NCBI GenBank assembly: GCA_965153455.1
Contig: OZ234502.1
Location: forward strand, 1,715,267 to 1,779,266
DNA: 64,000 bases
Origin: Sphagnum compactum
Lineage: Eukaryota > Bryophyta > Sphagnopsida > Sphagnales
Direction: 5' to 3'
Shown: positions 35,345 through 47,900 of the stretch, piece by piece
Layout: every line of letters starts with the position of its first letter
Position numbering within the stretch: position 1 is the first letter of the stretch
Position numbers and translations under genes: made by a program
The notes under the pieces: model-generated
Seen by the model: only the letters and a program-made list of their open reading frames with translations
Database searches by the model: none
Told to the model about the DNA's origin: nothing

Positions 35345-35440
35345 TGCATAACTAATGTTGTAACCTAATGGTCAATCAAGCTTTTGATGTTAAAGAGGTC
35401 TTGAGTTTGAATTCTCACTTTATAAGGCCTATGCCTATTT
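35345..35440 (+). mobile_element. tRNA-derived SINE head or tRNA relic
   Basis: TGTAACCTAATGGTCAA resembles a pol III A box. GAGGTCTTGAGTTTGAATTCTC, about 43 bp further on, resembles a B box. The same two boxes at the same spacing recur at 63,920-63,980. It cannot fold as an intact tRNA. Confidence 0.5.
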
Positions 35441-38400
35441 TCTCAATTTATAGATATTAAAATCAAATAAGCATATAAGAAAACCCTAGTAAACACAATT
35501 TTTTGTAAAGTAAAAAAAACATAGCACCAAAACCTTGAATTTGGTCCAAAACCAGGTGAGATTGAAAAAAACCCTACAAAAAAATACATTAGCCTTCAAG
35601 GGGGGGTTGAAATTTTAAAATGCACCATTTTTGTGCCAAAATTGAATTTCATTCACCTTTGACCCCTCTTCAATCATCATTTTGTAACAAAAAAAAAGGT
35701 TTAATAAACTCCCAAAAATCACATTGAACATGCATCAACAATCCACATCAGCTACACACACAAATTTCATAGATCCAATAATTTATCCTTTAGACTTGTA
35801 ATAATAAATGTTCATGAAATTTGTATGTCCAATGGTCATCATACACACTAAAACTAGGTTTACAGGGGTCAGACCTCTCCAATTTCTCTTTCTTGAACTT
35901 CAACTGACCAATTTGGCATGTTTAGAGCTTCCTTTAACATCAACACAAACTATCACCAACAATTTCAGAGACAAAATTCCCAAATTCACCCAAACAACTT
36001 CCACACTAGTCACTACTAGACATGTAGACATCAATTACACCTCCACAAAACATATGAAACCCAATTCAAAAATGTTGATTTTCCACTTGTTCTACAGAAC
36101 AAACTAAGGAAATTTGACAAATGCTATTCCATACTCACTAGAAAAAAGTTTCCAATCCCAATTGAGTAGTATAAGCACACACTCAGAGGTCCCATCTTAC
36201 TAGGTTCCTTTCTTCCTTCATACAAAACATTCAACAACCCCACCATATTAATCACTCAAACATGTTCCCTTGCCAATCGGTCACTCACAAAATCTCTAGA
36301 ATTTTCATCATCCCCCTAATCTTTGATCTATATATGTAAACACATTCTTTCTGAAAGGCCCATTTCACAACGGAAACAACTAAATCAACCCTCAAAAAGT
36401 TGATCACAACTTATTATTATTGGGCATTCTTCCCTTCAACATAAGGCAAATTTTCAATCATTCTTTACACACAAATCACATAAAACCAACAAAAAAAACG
36501 CCTTAACTTCTAAAATTTGCGCTTCTTTGTAGTTGTGCTACTCCCATGCTCCATAACTTGAATCATTGTCTTCCATTCAAAAATAAAACAATGAACATTA
36601 TTCAAATCTTTAAAATTCCACGTAGAATTAACAATGAGCTTATCACCACATTAAGGTTTCCTCTAGGAAATCTTTTTGTGAATAACAAAATGACAAAACA
36701 ACAAATAGTTTTCGGCACCATGAGTCTGATGGAGATCATCTTGTCCAAACCCTAAAATTTCCCATCCACAATTTTTTGTTACAATTATTCTTCAAGGGCA
36801 TTATTTGTCATTTTTTCTTCTGTTGGCACCCACCAAGGCAACTCGCTTGCAATGCCTCTTTTTGCCTTAGCTCTTTTTCACGTTTTGCGTTATTATGCAA
36901 AGGTTTTCCCTTTTTGTCTTTTTTCTTCCTTGGCCGATGACACCATATCTTTGGCTCTTCCTGGGTTATTTCCCTTGCCTTTGATCATTTTGCTTCCCAG
37001 TTAGCTTCTGTGGGGTCATTTGTTTAACCCCGAAAATGTTTGGCATGGGCTTCATCTAACTTTCTTTTTGGGTTTGTCCTCCTTATGGAATTTTGTTGCC
37101 CTCCTAATGGCATTAGGATCCATGGCGTCCCCTTTGGTTCTGCTTCCTTCACTTCCTTCTTTTTACAAGAGGTTTTAATTGAGGATGTTCAGCATGCAGA
37201 TGTGCTCCCGAGGTTAGGGGATGTCGAAGTCGCTTTTGGTATCTTCTCTCATTATTTTGCCTAAAAGCTTAAACTTTGCTTTGTTGTTGCCCCCTTTTCT
37301 AGGTTTTTAGAATCAACTTGCCATTTTCGACTCCACCTATATGGGAGTTTTTGAAAGAATTTTGGGTCCAAGCTTATTAGATAGGCCCCTTTAGTTTGTA
37401 GGTGGTTTTTCCCATTTTTAGTGGGGGCGTAAGGTTGATTTCCTCAAAAGTCATTGCTCTAACTACCTACTTAGGGAGTTGAGCCTTAGTAGCCCCTATC
37501 ATAGCTTCCAGGTTTTTATTAGAATCTTGCCTAGGTTTTTGTTGGAAACAATTTGTGTAAGTAGTTAAAGGCCACTCCTTTTCTAGGTGCATTTGAAATC
37601 AATGTGAAAGTTTTCCCCCCAAGGGTTATGGCAAATGTCCCCTCTTTTGAACAATTGTTTGAAAGAGGTGCAAATCGCTTGCAAGATAATATTTTTGAGA
37701 GATTACATGACCATTCCCTTACTAACATCCATTTCGATTTACCTTCTAATTCGCATCGAGCACATTTGAGGTCATGTGTGAAGCTGGGGTCTGGTGTTTG
37801 GTTGTGAACTTGCCTAGTCATTTTTTTTCTTCCAAATGTGTTTAGATGTTTTCTCCACCACATTGCGCACTAGGTTGGGTGTTTCCCATCCTTTAGTCCT
37901 TGGGGTGTCAAATTGCATTTGTAGTTAGCCTTTGGATTTTATGGGGATCCACCTTGCACGCATGGTGTGGAGAGGACGGTTTCGTGTAATGTTGAGCAAA
38001 ATATTTTTGCAGTCATTGTGTGAGATGTGAGATTTCATGTTTCGTGAGAGTAGACCCATGTCTTTCCACCTCGTGTTTTATAGTTTTCATGCCATTGAGT
38101 TAACATTGTGTCATCAGCCAATGGTGTTTGCACATTGGTAAACATTGTCATTGTCGACCTCATTCAAGTTGATTTGGTGTTGCGTCCTACATTTTTTTGT
38201 GGGGTTGCGACAATAGTTGTGATTGAAGGGAAGGTTGAATTTTTGTGATTGATTTTCTGCAAACATGTTTCTCCTTCTAGCTATAGATGTTTTTGAATGT
38301 CTAAACTAGCATGCGGACTTGTTTTTTTATCAATGTGTCAACATGGTGTGAGGAGCGAAGGGCAATGAAAGCTTTCCTCTGTCAATTTACGCGCAATTTA

Positions 38401-38510
38401 TAGGCAAAGGGCATCAATGACATTACAACTCACCTAGACAATCTTTATTTTGAAATATGTGCTCTTGCAATAGGTGAGGCTTCTTAAAAGCTAGGCGTCC
38501 TTTTAGGAGG
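35441..38510. other. Spacer with possible decayed coding DNA at 37.0-38.4 kb
   Basis: No intact gene. The + strand at 37,590-37,807 gives FPPRVMANVPSFEQLFERG and further residues, which look protein-like and less AT-rich than the surroundings. They have no recognised family and are flanked by stops. A dead mobile-element frame is my best guess. Confidence 0.35.
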
Positions 38511-38514
38511 TCCT

Positions 38515-38925
38515 CCCCCTTTCATTCTTTGATATGCTTCTCACAAGAGGAGGGGGTTTGTGAACTGGATGTTTCCTGGTGGTTTGGCCTCTTTTGGTGG
38601 TCCTTTTTCTTCTTGGATGTGGGTCCTTCCCCATTTTCTTCCCTTGTATTCCCCCTTTTTTGGGTGCTTTGATTTATTATGATTGGCAGGGTTTCATCAC
38701 ATTTAATTATGAGCGCCTCCACTGCTGCTACATATTTTTTCACTGCTCCTACATGTACAACTACTATAATTACCTCGAACCTTGTGCATTAAATGCTGAG
38801 TTTCAGCATTTCATACCCGGATTTAATAAAACTTCCTTACTTTGTGGACCTCACTCAAAAAGGGGCTAGAGGGTGAAAAGAGGCAATGGACAGGGTGAAG
38901 ATAGGATGACTTTAAGGAAAACTCT
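38515..38925 (-). repeat. Mosaic of repeats A, C and a MITE fragment
   Basis: Three repeat families are joined end to end. These are an inverted repeat A copy (38,515-38,700), an inverted repeat C (38,711-38,780, GAGCGCCTCCACTGCTGCT), and the right-arm part of the 5.3-kb MITE family (38,772-38,925, CGAACCTTGTGCATTAAATG to GACAGGGTGAAGATAGG). Confidence 0.65.
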
Positions 38926-39406
38926 ACTAGATAGAAAAGAAACAGAATCCTTTTATGTTCTTGGCTACCATGTAGAACTTATCATGTACATCTGGCAATT
39001 TTGATTTATTTTTCTTTGAAATCTGGCTAATTTGGGCCATGTTTTACATGATTGTATATGGCCAAGTCATATTTTTCAGGTTGAAATGTGGCAAAAATCC
39101 TCCGGTAAAAGAAACGCTGGTATAGATGCCTCCCCATTTATATGTCCTCAGCCAGTGTTGACAATGTTCTTTGTGGGTGGTACCATCTGGAATGTGTCTT
39201 TGTATGATGACAACCTAATAGAGTCGGCTATTCTACTAAGCTTAGTACTGAGAAAACAAATTTAAGCTTGGAACTAAAGGTTGGATGGTGGTCACTCTAC
39301 TAAATCCTAGATCTGCCAGGGACTAGTCGAAATCTCTTCCCACACCTACACTTCACAGGTTTGACAAAAGAACACCCTAACTACTTAGATAGTTCATGAA
39401 AACAAG

Positions 39407-39705
39407 GGGTGTGTCACACTGTGGCCTTGCTGTTTACATTAAAAAGTATCTTAAGGCAAAAGAAGAATTATGAAAATTCAAATATTTCACAATGCAAGAA
39501 TATAATCTTCAAAAAATCCTCTAAAAGAAACCAAAATCCTTCAAGATATTCTATATCTCAAGTTTCAACACAAGCCAAGATATCATCTTTCAAAAATCCT
39601 CATATGAAAATAGAGCTATTACATAGGGGCTAAAATCCCTTAAGGTACTATACTCTACAATGAATCTAAACACAATATCCTTGCCTTGGTAGGCAAGGCC
39701 AACAA
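39407..39705 (+). repeat. Dispersed repeat D, copy 1
   Basis: About 300 bp from GGTGTGTCACACTGTG to GCCTTGGTAGGCAAGGCCAACAAA, recurring in the same orientation at 51,978-52,262 with scattered substitutions and a deletion of about 35 bp in the second copy. Non-coding. Confidence 0.75.
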
Positions 39706-40079
39706 ATTGCTGAAAATATGTGCTTGATAACACAGTGAAACCAAGGTATTTCATCAGCAAAGCCATGATTGCATTAACATAGCATTGATCTTCAAGAGCA
39801 TGAACAGAAGTGCCGCACTCCCCAGACTCTCATGGTCCACCACCTCTGCTTTCCAAAGTACTGCTATTTTGTGAATGGTTTTGTCTAGTCCCCAGTGATG
39901 ACCTGAAAGAATGAACTGAATGGTGATGAGTAAGTGGGTTATTTTACTTAATACCTAAATACAACACTCTCTCAAAAGGCTAATATTGATCTTACTTCAA
40001 TAGTAGGTGCTTGCTTGCAACACCTACTCTTCCACAACACTCTCTTTGGTTGGGACCACACAGCTACCCCACATTGCTC

Positions 40080-40545
40080 AAACATCCTCTTGACAAATCT
40101 TTTTTGCACAACTTGACACCCTAAAGAACAAGAAGAAGATATGTCATCATATCTTGCTCTTGTGAAAAAGATGATGCATGTTCTCATATCTTGCTCATTA
40201 AAAGAAGAAGATGAAAAAAAGGAAAAAGTGTAAGGTAATGCCTGAGGTAAGGGGCACTTATTTCAAGAATACCTTGCTCCCATGTGTAAAGCATCAACAT
40301 ACTTATTTTATCAAACATCAACACCCTCTAAACAAATCTTTTTTGCACAACTTGGCACCCTAAAGAAGAAGAAGAAGAAGAAGAAGATAGGTCATCATAT
40401 CTTGCTCTTGTGAAGAAGATGATGTATGCTCTCCTATATTGCTCATCAAAGATGAAGAAGATGAAACAAAAACAAAGTGTAGGGGGGCACTTATTTCAAG
40501 AACATCTTGCTCCCATGTGCAGAGTGTCAACATAATTCTTTTTTC
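40080..40545. repeat. Tandem duplication, period 239 bp
   Basis: ACAAATCTTTTTTGCACAAC starts at 40,093 and 40,332. Both units continue through GTCATCATATCTTGCTCTTG and GGGGCACTTATTTCAAGAA. The second unit holds a (GAA)7 run. AAGAAGATGAWGYATGYTC-type purine runs are shared. Confidence 0.8.
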
Positions 40546-42840
40546 ATCTTTTTCTGTTGATACCTGGATGGGGTGTGATAAAAAAAGAGAGGTGGGTGTT
40601 TTGGGAAAAAAATAATCCCTACTCTAGCAGATTGGGGTGAGCATTTCACTTTTTGAATGGAGTTGGCATTTTGCTTTTTAAACAACTTATAATTTATAGA
40701 TGACAAATTTCACTTGATAATATGCCCTGCAAATACACTGAAAAATTTATGCTGATTCTTAACAATGCTATGGGTGAATATAACACTCGAAGAAATTTGG
40801 TAGTGTGTTTGGAAGGCACCTTGTACTTGTGAATATCCCCATCTAGAAAAGAGAAAAGATCTTACAACTACTAAATAGGAATGGGAGGATATTAGGTACA
40901 CAGGCAAGGTTTTCCCCTTCCCCTTTGTAAATAGAGGTGTAAGATCCCTCGAACTCCTATTGTCTAGGAATCTAGGTATGTTTAAGCTTATAAGAAGGTT
41001 TGCCTAAAGCTTTATGTTGGGTAAGGCCCCATCGGTGGCTGACATTTTGAAAATGTAATGATGAACAGCCCTTTTTTTTATTTTACTGGAAATTTATGCC
41101 AAAAAGTGAAATTAAAAATCAAAAGTTTGAAAATGGACTGATTTTGGAGAGTTCCCATTGCCAGTAGTGAGTTTTTTTTTGTTTTTCGTTTTTTTGGGCC
41201 AGATGTAAAATAATTTTCAGTGTGTAGCCATTGATTTAGAAGGTTGATTAAAAAGTTTGTATTTCACATCAGGTTTATAGCCAAATTTGGCTAAATGTTC
41301 CTAAGGATGATCATGACTTCTTCTAAATTTTTCCTGAAGAAAACGCCAGGCTTAACTCATCTACTATCTCCTCAGTTTGGGAATGCACTAACCTTGGTTG
41401 GGTCTTTAACTTAAACTTGACACTCAAAAGAAGATTAGAGGCCTGGTCAGATCTTATCTTCCTCATTCGAGGAAGAAGGTGTTATCGGTATATCCATCAT
41501 TAATATTCATATGAATGAGTCCATCCATATTCATCCTTCTTTATTAGTTCATTGAGGGGTGCACCCAAAGTTTTAGTTACTTCTTTATTTACTTTGATGG
41601 GCTCATCACAATTTCTTTCCAAGCATTGGACACTCCCAAAAGAACCCTAGAGATGCTTCAGTTTGGGTTCCAATTTATAGTTGATATACATAAAAGTTCA
41701 ACTTTTGCCAAAGCATATAGGCTAAAAGTGTGATGCTATTGGGAAAATCTTTGGGAACAAATTGGGAACACATTGGGAGCCAAAAAAAAAAAAAAAAAAA
41801 ATCTCTCTCACAAACCCAAAAGAAAAAACCTGGGCCCTCTTGAGTGCATGTGGAGCCTTCTCATCGGTCACATGAATATTACGGTCTTAAGACTATCTCT
41901 CAGCATTTTCAACCTACGCTAATGGAAGGAAGGAAATGAAAGGGAAGTATGGGAGGAGAGGGGAGTATGGGTGTATATATATATATATATATATGCAAAT
42001 ATATTCTCATAAGTGCATGTTTCATGTGGGTTGTTCAATGTGCATGAGTGGTTGGGAGGTGGGGTCCTCTACCAAATGAATGCATTTAAAAGTGCCATGT
42101 CTATGTAGAGAAATTCCATATGATGAAAATGGTAACTAACTAGGAAGTACCAGTGTTTCTTTTCCTCCCAAAAATAGAAAGAAAGGCAATATTCTGTCAC
42201 AAATTCCCAGTTTTTGGGGCAAAATTTTACCAATTTTGGAAGAAAACAATTAATTTTTTTCCTTGACAAATTTGGTCATTTTGACTCACATTTGAATTTT
42301 GGGGTAGTTTTTTCCCATCAGTTTTCTACAGTTAGGACATTTTTCACCAATTGACTTTATGTCATGTTTGGGTCTCAGTGTTTTTGTTTTGGGCGAAATT
42401 TCGCCAGATTTTGACCTGAAAAATTTGATTTCGACCTATACAAAAGATTTTTATTGAAAAAAAAATGGCCCAAATTCGCCAGATTTAGAAGGAAACAAAT
42501 TCCAAATCGCCAGATTTTTATGGTGAGTTCCAGTAGGTAGATTGAAGGATTCTGGGGTTTTCCTTCTTTCACATCAAGTATGAAGCCAAATCTGGCTAAA
42601 GCATCTTATGGGTGATCGCCACTTCAGCTACATCACAAAATTGGCAAAAAAAAAACCCTAGTTCAAAATTGGGATGCTCACTTTTAAGGATGATACATCA
42701 GAAAACTGAATTTATTTTTTTATTCTTTTGGAGAAGTACACATGTGTAAAAAGTGTACAATTTTTTTTAAAAAGAAAGTTTTTAACAAAATAAGTAAATA
42801 AATAGCCCCTCTATCTCTCTTTTCTATCTAAAATGAAAGC
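40546..42840. other. Spacer with hairpin-family fragments and microsatellites
   Basis: No gene. Fragments of the AAATTTGGCTAAAT family lie at about 41,090-41,340 and 42,180-42,650 (GCCAAATCTGGCTAAAG, GGGTGATCGCCACTTC). Simple repeats include A20 at about 41,787 and (TA)n at about 41,975. Confidence 0.5.
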
Positions 42841-44933
42841 GAGAGAGAGAGAGAGAGAGAGGGGCAGTGGTGGCAGGCAAGTGGTACCTAGTCAGAAAGG
42901 CAGGAGTTATGAATGCTCCTCCTCCTCCTCATTTTGATTATTGAATTCAAATGAATAAACATAAAATTCTCACAGGCTTATTCTATCAGGCAAGGGACCT
43001 TTACATCCAGTTTGAGATATCTTAATTCTTCTGCAGAATTTGAAGCAAAGAATTTTTTTGCATTAAGTAAGAAGTACAAAAACAGGCAGAGCAGAAAATT
43101 GAAGGAAGAAAATTATTGTAAGTATTTATTAGGAAGTGATGGCAACAAGTGACTAGAGGGATTCCAGCTATGGAAGAGATGGTGCAGCACCACCACCACC
43201 ACCGAGAGAAAGAGGAGGAGAATATGGAGAAGACGAAGGGGATGATGATCATGGGCTTGGAGCATTCTTGTTGATTCATCACTAGGTTGCAATTTTCACC
43301 ATTTCTGTCTTTTTTTCTCAGGTATCCATTTGCTCCTTCTCCAATTTTTTTGCTCTTTTTGGTGGCTGTTTTCTCTCTCTTTGGGTCCATCCAGCTTTGT
43401 CCTTGGCTTTTGATGCCGCAAGTGTCCATCTTAGAAGGATCTGTTGGTGCATGTGGTTGCTTGTTGTCTTCTTCTTCTTCCCCTGCATGCCTTTGGTTTT
43501 TCAAGCTGAAATTTGCACTGAATTGAATGGCACACTGCAACCTTGCAAACGTCTGTCTTGAAATCTACAATCTGCTGCAAAATTTCTGATCCCAGAGGAG
43601 GTTGCAGTTGCTTCTTTAGCACTGGTTGAATGCGTTGAATGGTTTGAAAAGATGTTGGGCTTCTTGGTATGTGGTGCTGAAATTATGTACATCACTTTGA
43701 CAACAACTTTGGGTTTTTGAGCGATTGTTGCAGCAGCTACTTCTTCTTCTATAACTGCAGGAAGGGTTGGGTTTTCATGTTCTACAGTCTCCAACTTTGT
43801 TGAGATTGCAAGCAGTATTATTGTGTTTCTTCGTTGATCAATGTCTTTTAGATTGGGCAATTTTATGACTACTTGCTCTGAATTGATAGTCTACCTTTTG
43901 GACATCTGAAAAACTGAACAACTGAATCAAATGACTTGTTCATGGCAATGACTGCAATGTTCACAAAGGCGCCGTTTTTGAATTGCAACACCTACCTATC
44001 AAGCTGCACAAACCCTAGTGAAGTGACATACTTCATGAGCATGTGGGTGCCTTGTGAATGATGGGAGGCTGGTATCTCTTGATACAGTTTTGATTAAGAG
44101 CTTTGTTTTGATGCAAAACTTTAGCAATTTTGGAATTTTTGTGTGTTGAAATTCAGTCTCTCAGCAGTTGAATTTTGCAGAGTCACTCAGTCTACAGCAC
44201 AAAAGACCAGTGCAGTGAACTAACTCATTCCACTTGCTTGTTACAATACTGAGGTTCTAGCTATGGATGATGATGAATATCTTTTGAGTGAGAGAGTGCA
44301 TCTTGGCAAGGCACTAGTGTTAGCAAATATGGATAGCTCTTAAAATTGCATTGAGCACTGTGTAGATCAGTTGTGGGCACCTGTGGAATGCAAACTAGCT
44401 TAAACCCTGAAAGAAATGTTTTCATGGCCATATGGAAGTTTAAGAAGGGTGTAGAATTGCAGGTGGCAATATGCGTGCGTGTTGTAGTGACCACTGCTGT
44501 CAGGCAAAATGGGAGTGTCATCCGTATTGTCACAATGTCCCAGGCACTTTTGAACAGTTTCTTGCAGTTGAAACAACGCCCTGGCTGCTCAAGTTATGAA
44601 TGACCAAGTATCTGTCTTGTTTCCACTAGATTCCAGTTCATGGCAGATTTAAACTTTATATTGTATGGAAAGCAAGTTCTGTATACAACTATATGTTGAA
44701 GGTCTGGAGCAGGACTCACTACCATGAATGTGTCTATTGCATTGAATGAGAAGAGAGGCCTGTCTGCAGTATGTGTAAACAGTGAGAATGTGAATGAATC
44801 TGTATGCTTTGTTTTCTGGGCATTCTCTGGGTATTCAATTTGGGTGTCTACATTTTTTCTTCCTCTTGGGACTAAGACAGACACATTGTATGTTTGTGTG
44901 CATGTTTCTTTTTTTGGTTCTGTAGTTGTTACC
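42841..44933 (+). other. Region upstream of the starch synthase
   Basis: Starts with (GA)n at 42,841-42,861. Open frames of 119 and 172 codons on the - strand (43,501-43,860; 43,022-43,540) have no recognisable domain and I do not call them. The composition is less AT-rich than the left flank. The starch synthase promoter and 5' leader probably lie here. TTTCTTTTTTTGGTTCTGTAG just before the start (about 44,906-44,925) is a good 3' splice site, so a 5'-leader intron is possible. Confidence 0.35.
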
Positions 44934-47900
44934 ATGGCACAGGTTCTACAAGGAAGACACAGCTATTCATTCAGAATTTCTGCTGAAGATTTGGTTAATG
45001 TGCATTGCAAGGAGGCCAAGCATTTAAACGTTGGTGCAGCAGGGCTTCAAGGAACCCCCCTAATGATCAGTCGTGGATCAGTTTTTGCTTGTGAGATCAT
45101 GGCAGTGGCAGCAGCAGCACCCATACCTTGCTTTTTTGGAACACCTACAGCACCAAAACACATGTTTTACGAGCAAAGTCATAATTTGTGCTCACCAAGG
45201 GCAACAAGGTTCAAGTCTGGCAGGAGGTTGGCATGTACTCCTCAGCCCATCACATATCAAGCAGCTTCAGATTCATCAGAATTGCAGGAGTCTGCTGATG
45301 ACCAAGTCTGTTTCATCATTCTCTGCCTACTGTGTGTTTTGTTCTTGCTTGAGAGGAATTCTCCATCTGGGTTGTTTTTATCTCCTGTTTATGTATTAAT
45401 GCAGAATTGCAAAGATGAAGCCAAGTTTACAGAATCCATCATGTTAGTCAGCTTCAGATAGCGCCATGTGTAGTAGTGTCAGTGTTCTGAAGTTTCCATG
45501 GCAAGCAAGCACTCAAGTGTGTTCCTTTGGCAATGCTATGTGATTTAAGGGCCTAAACCCTAAATCCTAAATCCTAAAGGTCAGGATAGTACGGTTATGT
45601 GATCCTGCGTATCTGCAGCTTCTCAAATGCAACAGTTGGGAGCTGACCACCTACTTGTTGTGCAGATTGCAAAATTGATGGCAGCAAACAAAAGTCTGCT
45701 GGCAAGGATTGCAGAGCTTGAATCCTTACTCAGAACAAGAATTTCCATGGAAGATGTTCCAAACGTAGCATCATTGGTCAAGCAATCGAGCACTGAAATC
45801 CAAGTATGTATCATGTCCAAAGTATGCACACAACTTCTGGAAGTATACAATTTTAAAGCACAATGTCCAGGTTTCCACAGTAATGTGATGTGCAAAAGGA
45901 TACAGTGTCACTGGAACATCTAGAAATTGTAACTTCTCTTGCTGCTATAGTTAGTGTTTGTCACAAAGTTCCACGCACAGCTCTCAAACATCTTATTTGT
46001 TTTAGTGTGGAATTCTTATTGAAGAGGGGTAACTGGTCAATGGTGCCAATCTCTGAAGGAATTGCCAGGCTCAGAGGAAAGTTTGTCACAAGAAGACATT
46101 GGTGGCTGTAAAGAATCTGAAGCATCACATATTACAATGCCAAAAACTTCCAGCATCCAGTGGCCATCTCCGGACAATGATGTCCCATTCTGGAAGAAAA
46201 ACTTCTCAAAAAAGAAGGCTGCAAGTTTGGAACAGAGTGAGCTTGAGGAGGTGGGTAGTTCAAGTTCAAGTTCACAAGTGATTGCTGATAATGACATGGC
46301 CTACATAATACATGTGACGGCAGAGATGGCACCCTTGGCAAAAGTGGGTGGCTTGGGAGATGTGGTTACGGGGTTTGCTCGGGCTTGTATTGGAAGGGGC
46401 AATAAAGTAGAGGTGATGCTACCTTTCTATGAGGCGATAGCACGGGATCAGATTGAAGACCTTGTTGCTGTGGATTCATATTCCTCTTATCACCGTGGAG
46501 AGTGGGTGCCCATCCAACTCTACCGTGGCAATGTGTCTGCAGTTCCAGTCCTCTTTCTTGAACCGAAAAACAATCGTTTCTTCAAAGGGACAGCTATCTA
46601 TGGAGGTTCATATGATGATGAATTAGAGGCTTATCTTTTCTTCAGCCGTGCCTGTCTTGAGTGGATGCAGGTCTGTGCTTCTTTGTGTGTTTTGTTTCTA
46701 AGTTTCAGTCTTTAGGTGTTTTGAGATGGGTCTTGAGGTGCCAGGTTTTGGGGCTACCATGTAGTTGCAAGAAGCTGACAACCCAAGTGCACAGTCATCT
46801 TGCATTTTCTAGAAAAGCTGTTATGGAAGGAAGTCTTCAGGTTGATTTTCTTTTGTTCAGTGGAACAAGAAACTGGCACAGATACTTTTTTTTTTGTCAA
46901 CAAATGTGGCTTCCAGCAGCTTGCAATTTGGAATTGGTTTGTTGGGTGAACTTTGTTGCAGATTACCGGATGTCAGCCAGATATCATTCATGTGCATGAA
47001 TGGCAGACAAGTGCAGTGGCAATGCTGTACTGGGACATGTACCACCATCTCTCCCTCAAGGTAGAGAACTCTCTGCTGCATTTTCATTCTGTCACCCAAA
47101 TTTCCTTCTCAGGGTTTTTGGTTCCAATGTTGAATCTTCAGGCTTTAAACTGAAGAACCCATCCACAGATGGTTTTGTGTCCTACAATCACTGACCCTTT
47201 GAACTGTGTTTTGTGCATTTGGGTTTAGGGTTTAGGGTTTAGATGAACCCTTTGTCTTGAGAGAGGTGCGTAGATGAAACCGAGTGTGCTGAACAGCATC
47301 GATTCTGATTTGCACAAGGATTGAAATTGCACTGTACTCTGTTAAGCCAGGTATAATTACATCTATTCAGACATGTTGCTTCATTCGTTGCAGAGGCCAA
47401 GACTTGTATTCACAATTCACAACATTGAGCACTTCGGGGAGTGCAGGTAAAGACATTGATTTAAGGAGTGTGTGTACTTCTTCCTATGCTGTTTCATTGT
47501 GTTTGCAGTTCTTGTCATGTCTTTGTCTGCAGTGGCATATTCTTCCTGGACCATAAACCCTAAACCCTACAGACTTTCTTCTCTGTACTGACAACATTTT
47601 CCATTATGTCTGCAATTTTGTAGAGTTGAACAACTAGACATGTGCGGTCTGGATGGACAAAGTTATCGATCAATTGAAAAGGCAAGCTGCCTATCATCTT
47701 TCCCCCCTTGCTGTCACATCTTTAGCCTTACTGAACAACCATCCAAATCTAGCAGATGGTTAGGGTTTTAGGGTTTCTTCCCCCTTGCTTGATGATGATT
47801 ATTTAGCAAGAATGTTTCAGAGAACTTCTGACATTTTCACCTCTTACTTGCCACAGACATGATCTCAACTTGCAGATCCATACTTAGCATTTCTGTCAGA

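Noticed and set aside
43022-43860. Two overlapping - strand frames of 172 and 119 codons as a gene
   Set aside because: No domain, low-complexity His/Trp/Ser runs from ACC, GGT and TCT repeats, and no supporting splice structure.
45411-45461. An extra starch synthase exon starting at AATTGCAAAGATG after TTAATGCAG
   Set aside because: It runs into an in-frame stop without a good donor, and exons 1 and 2 already join in phase without it.
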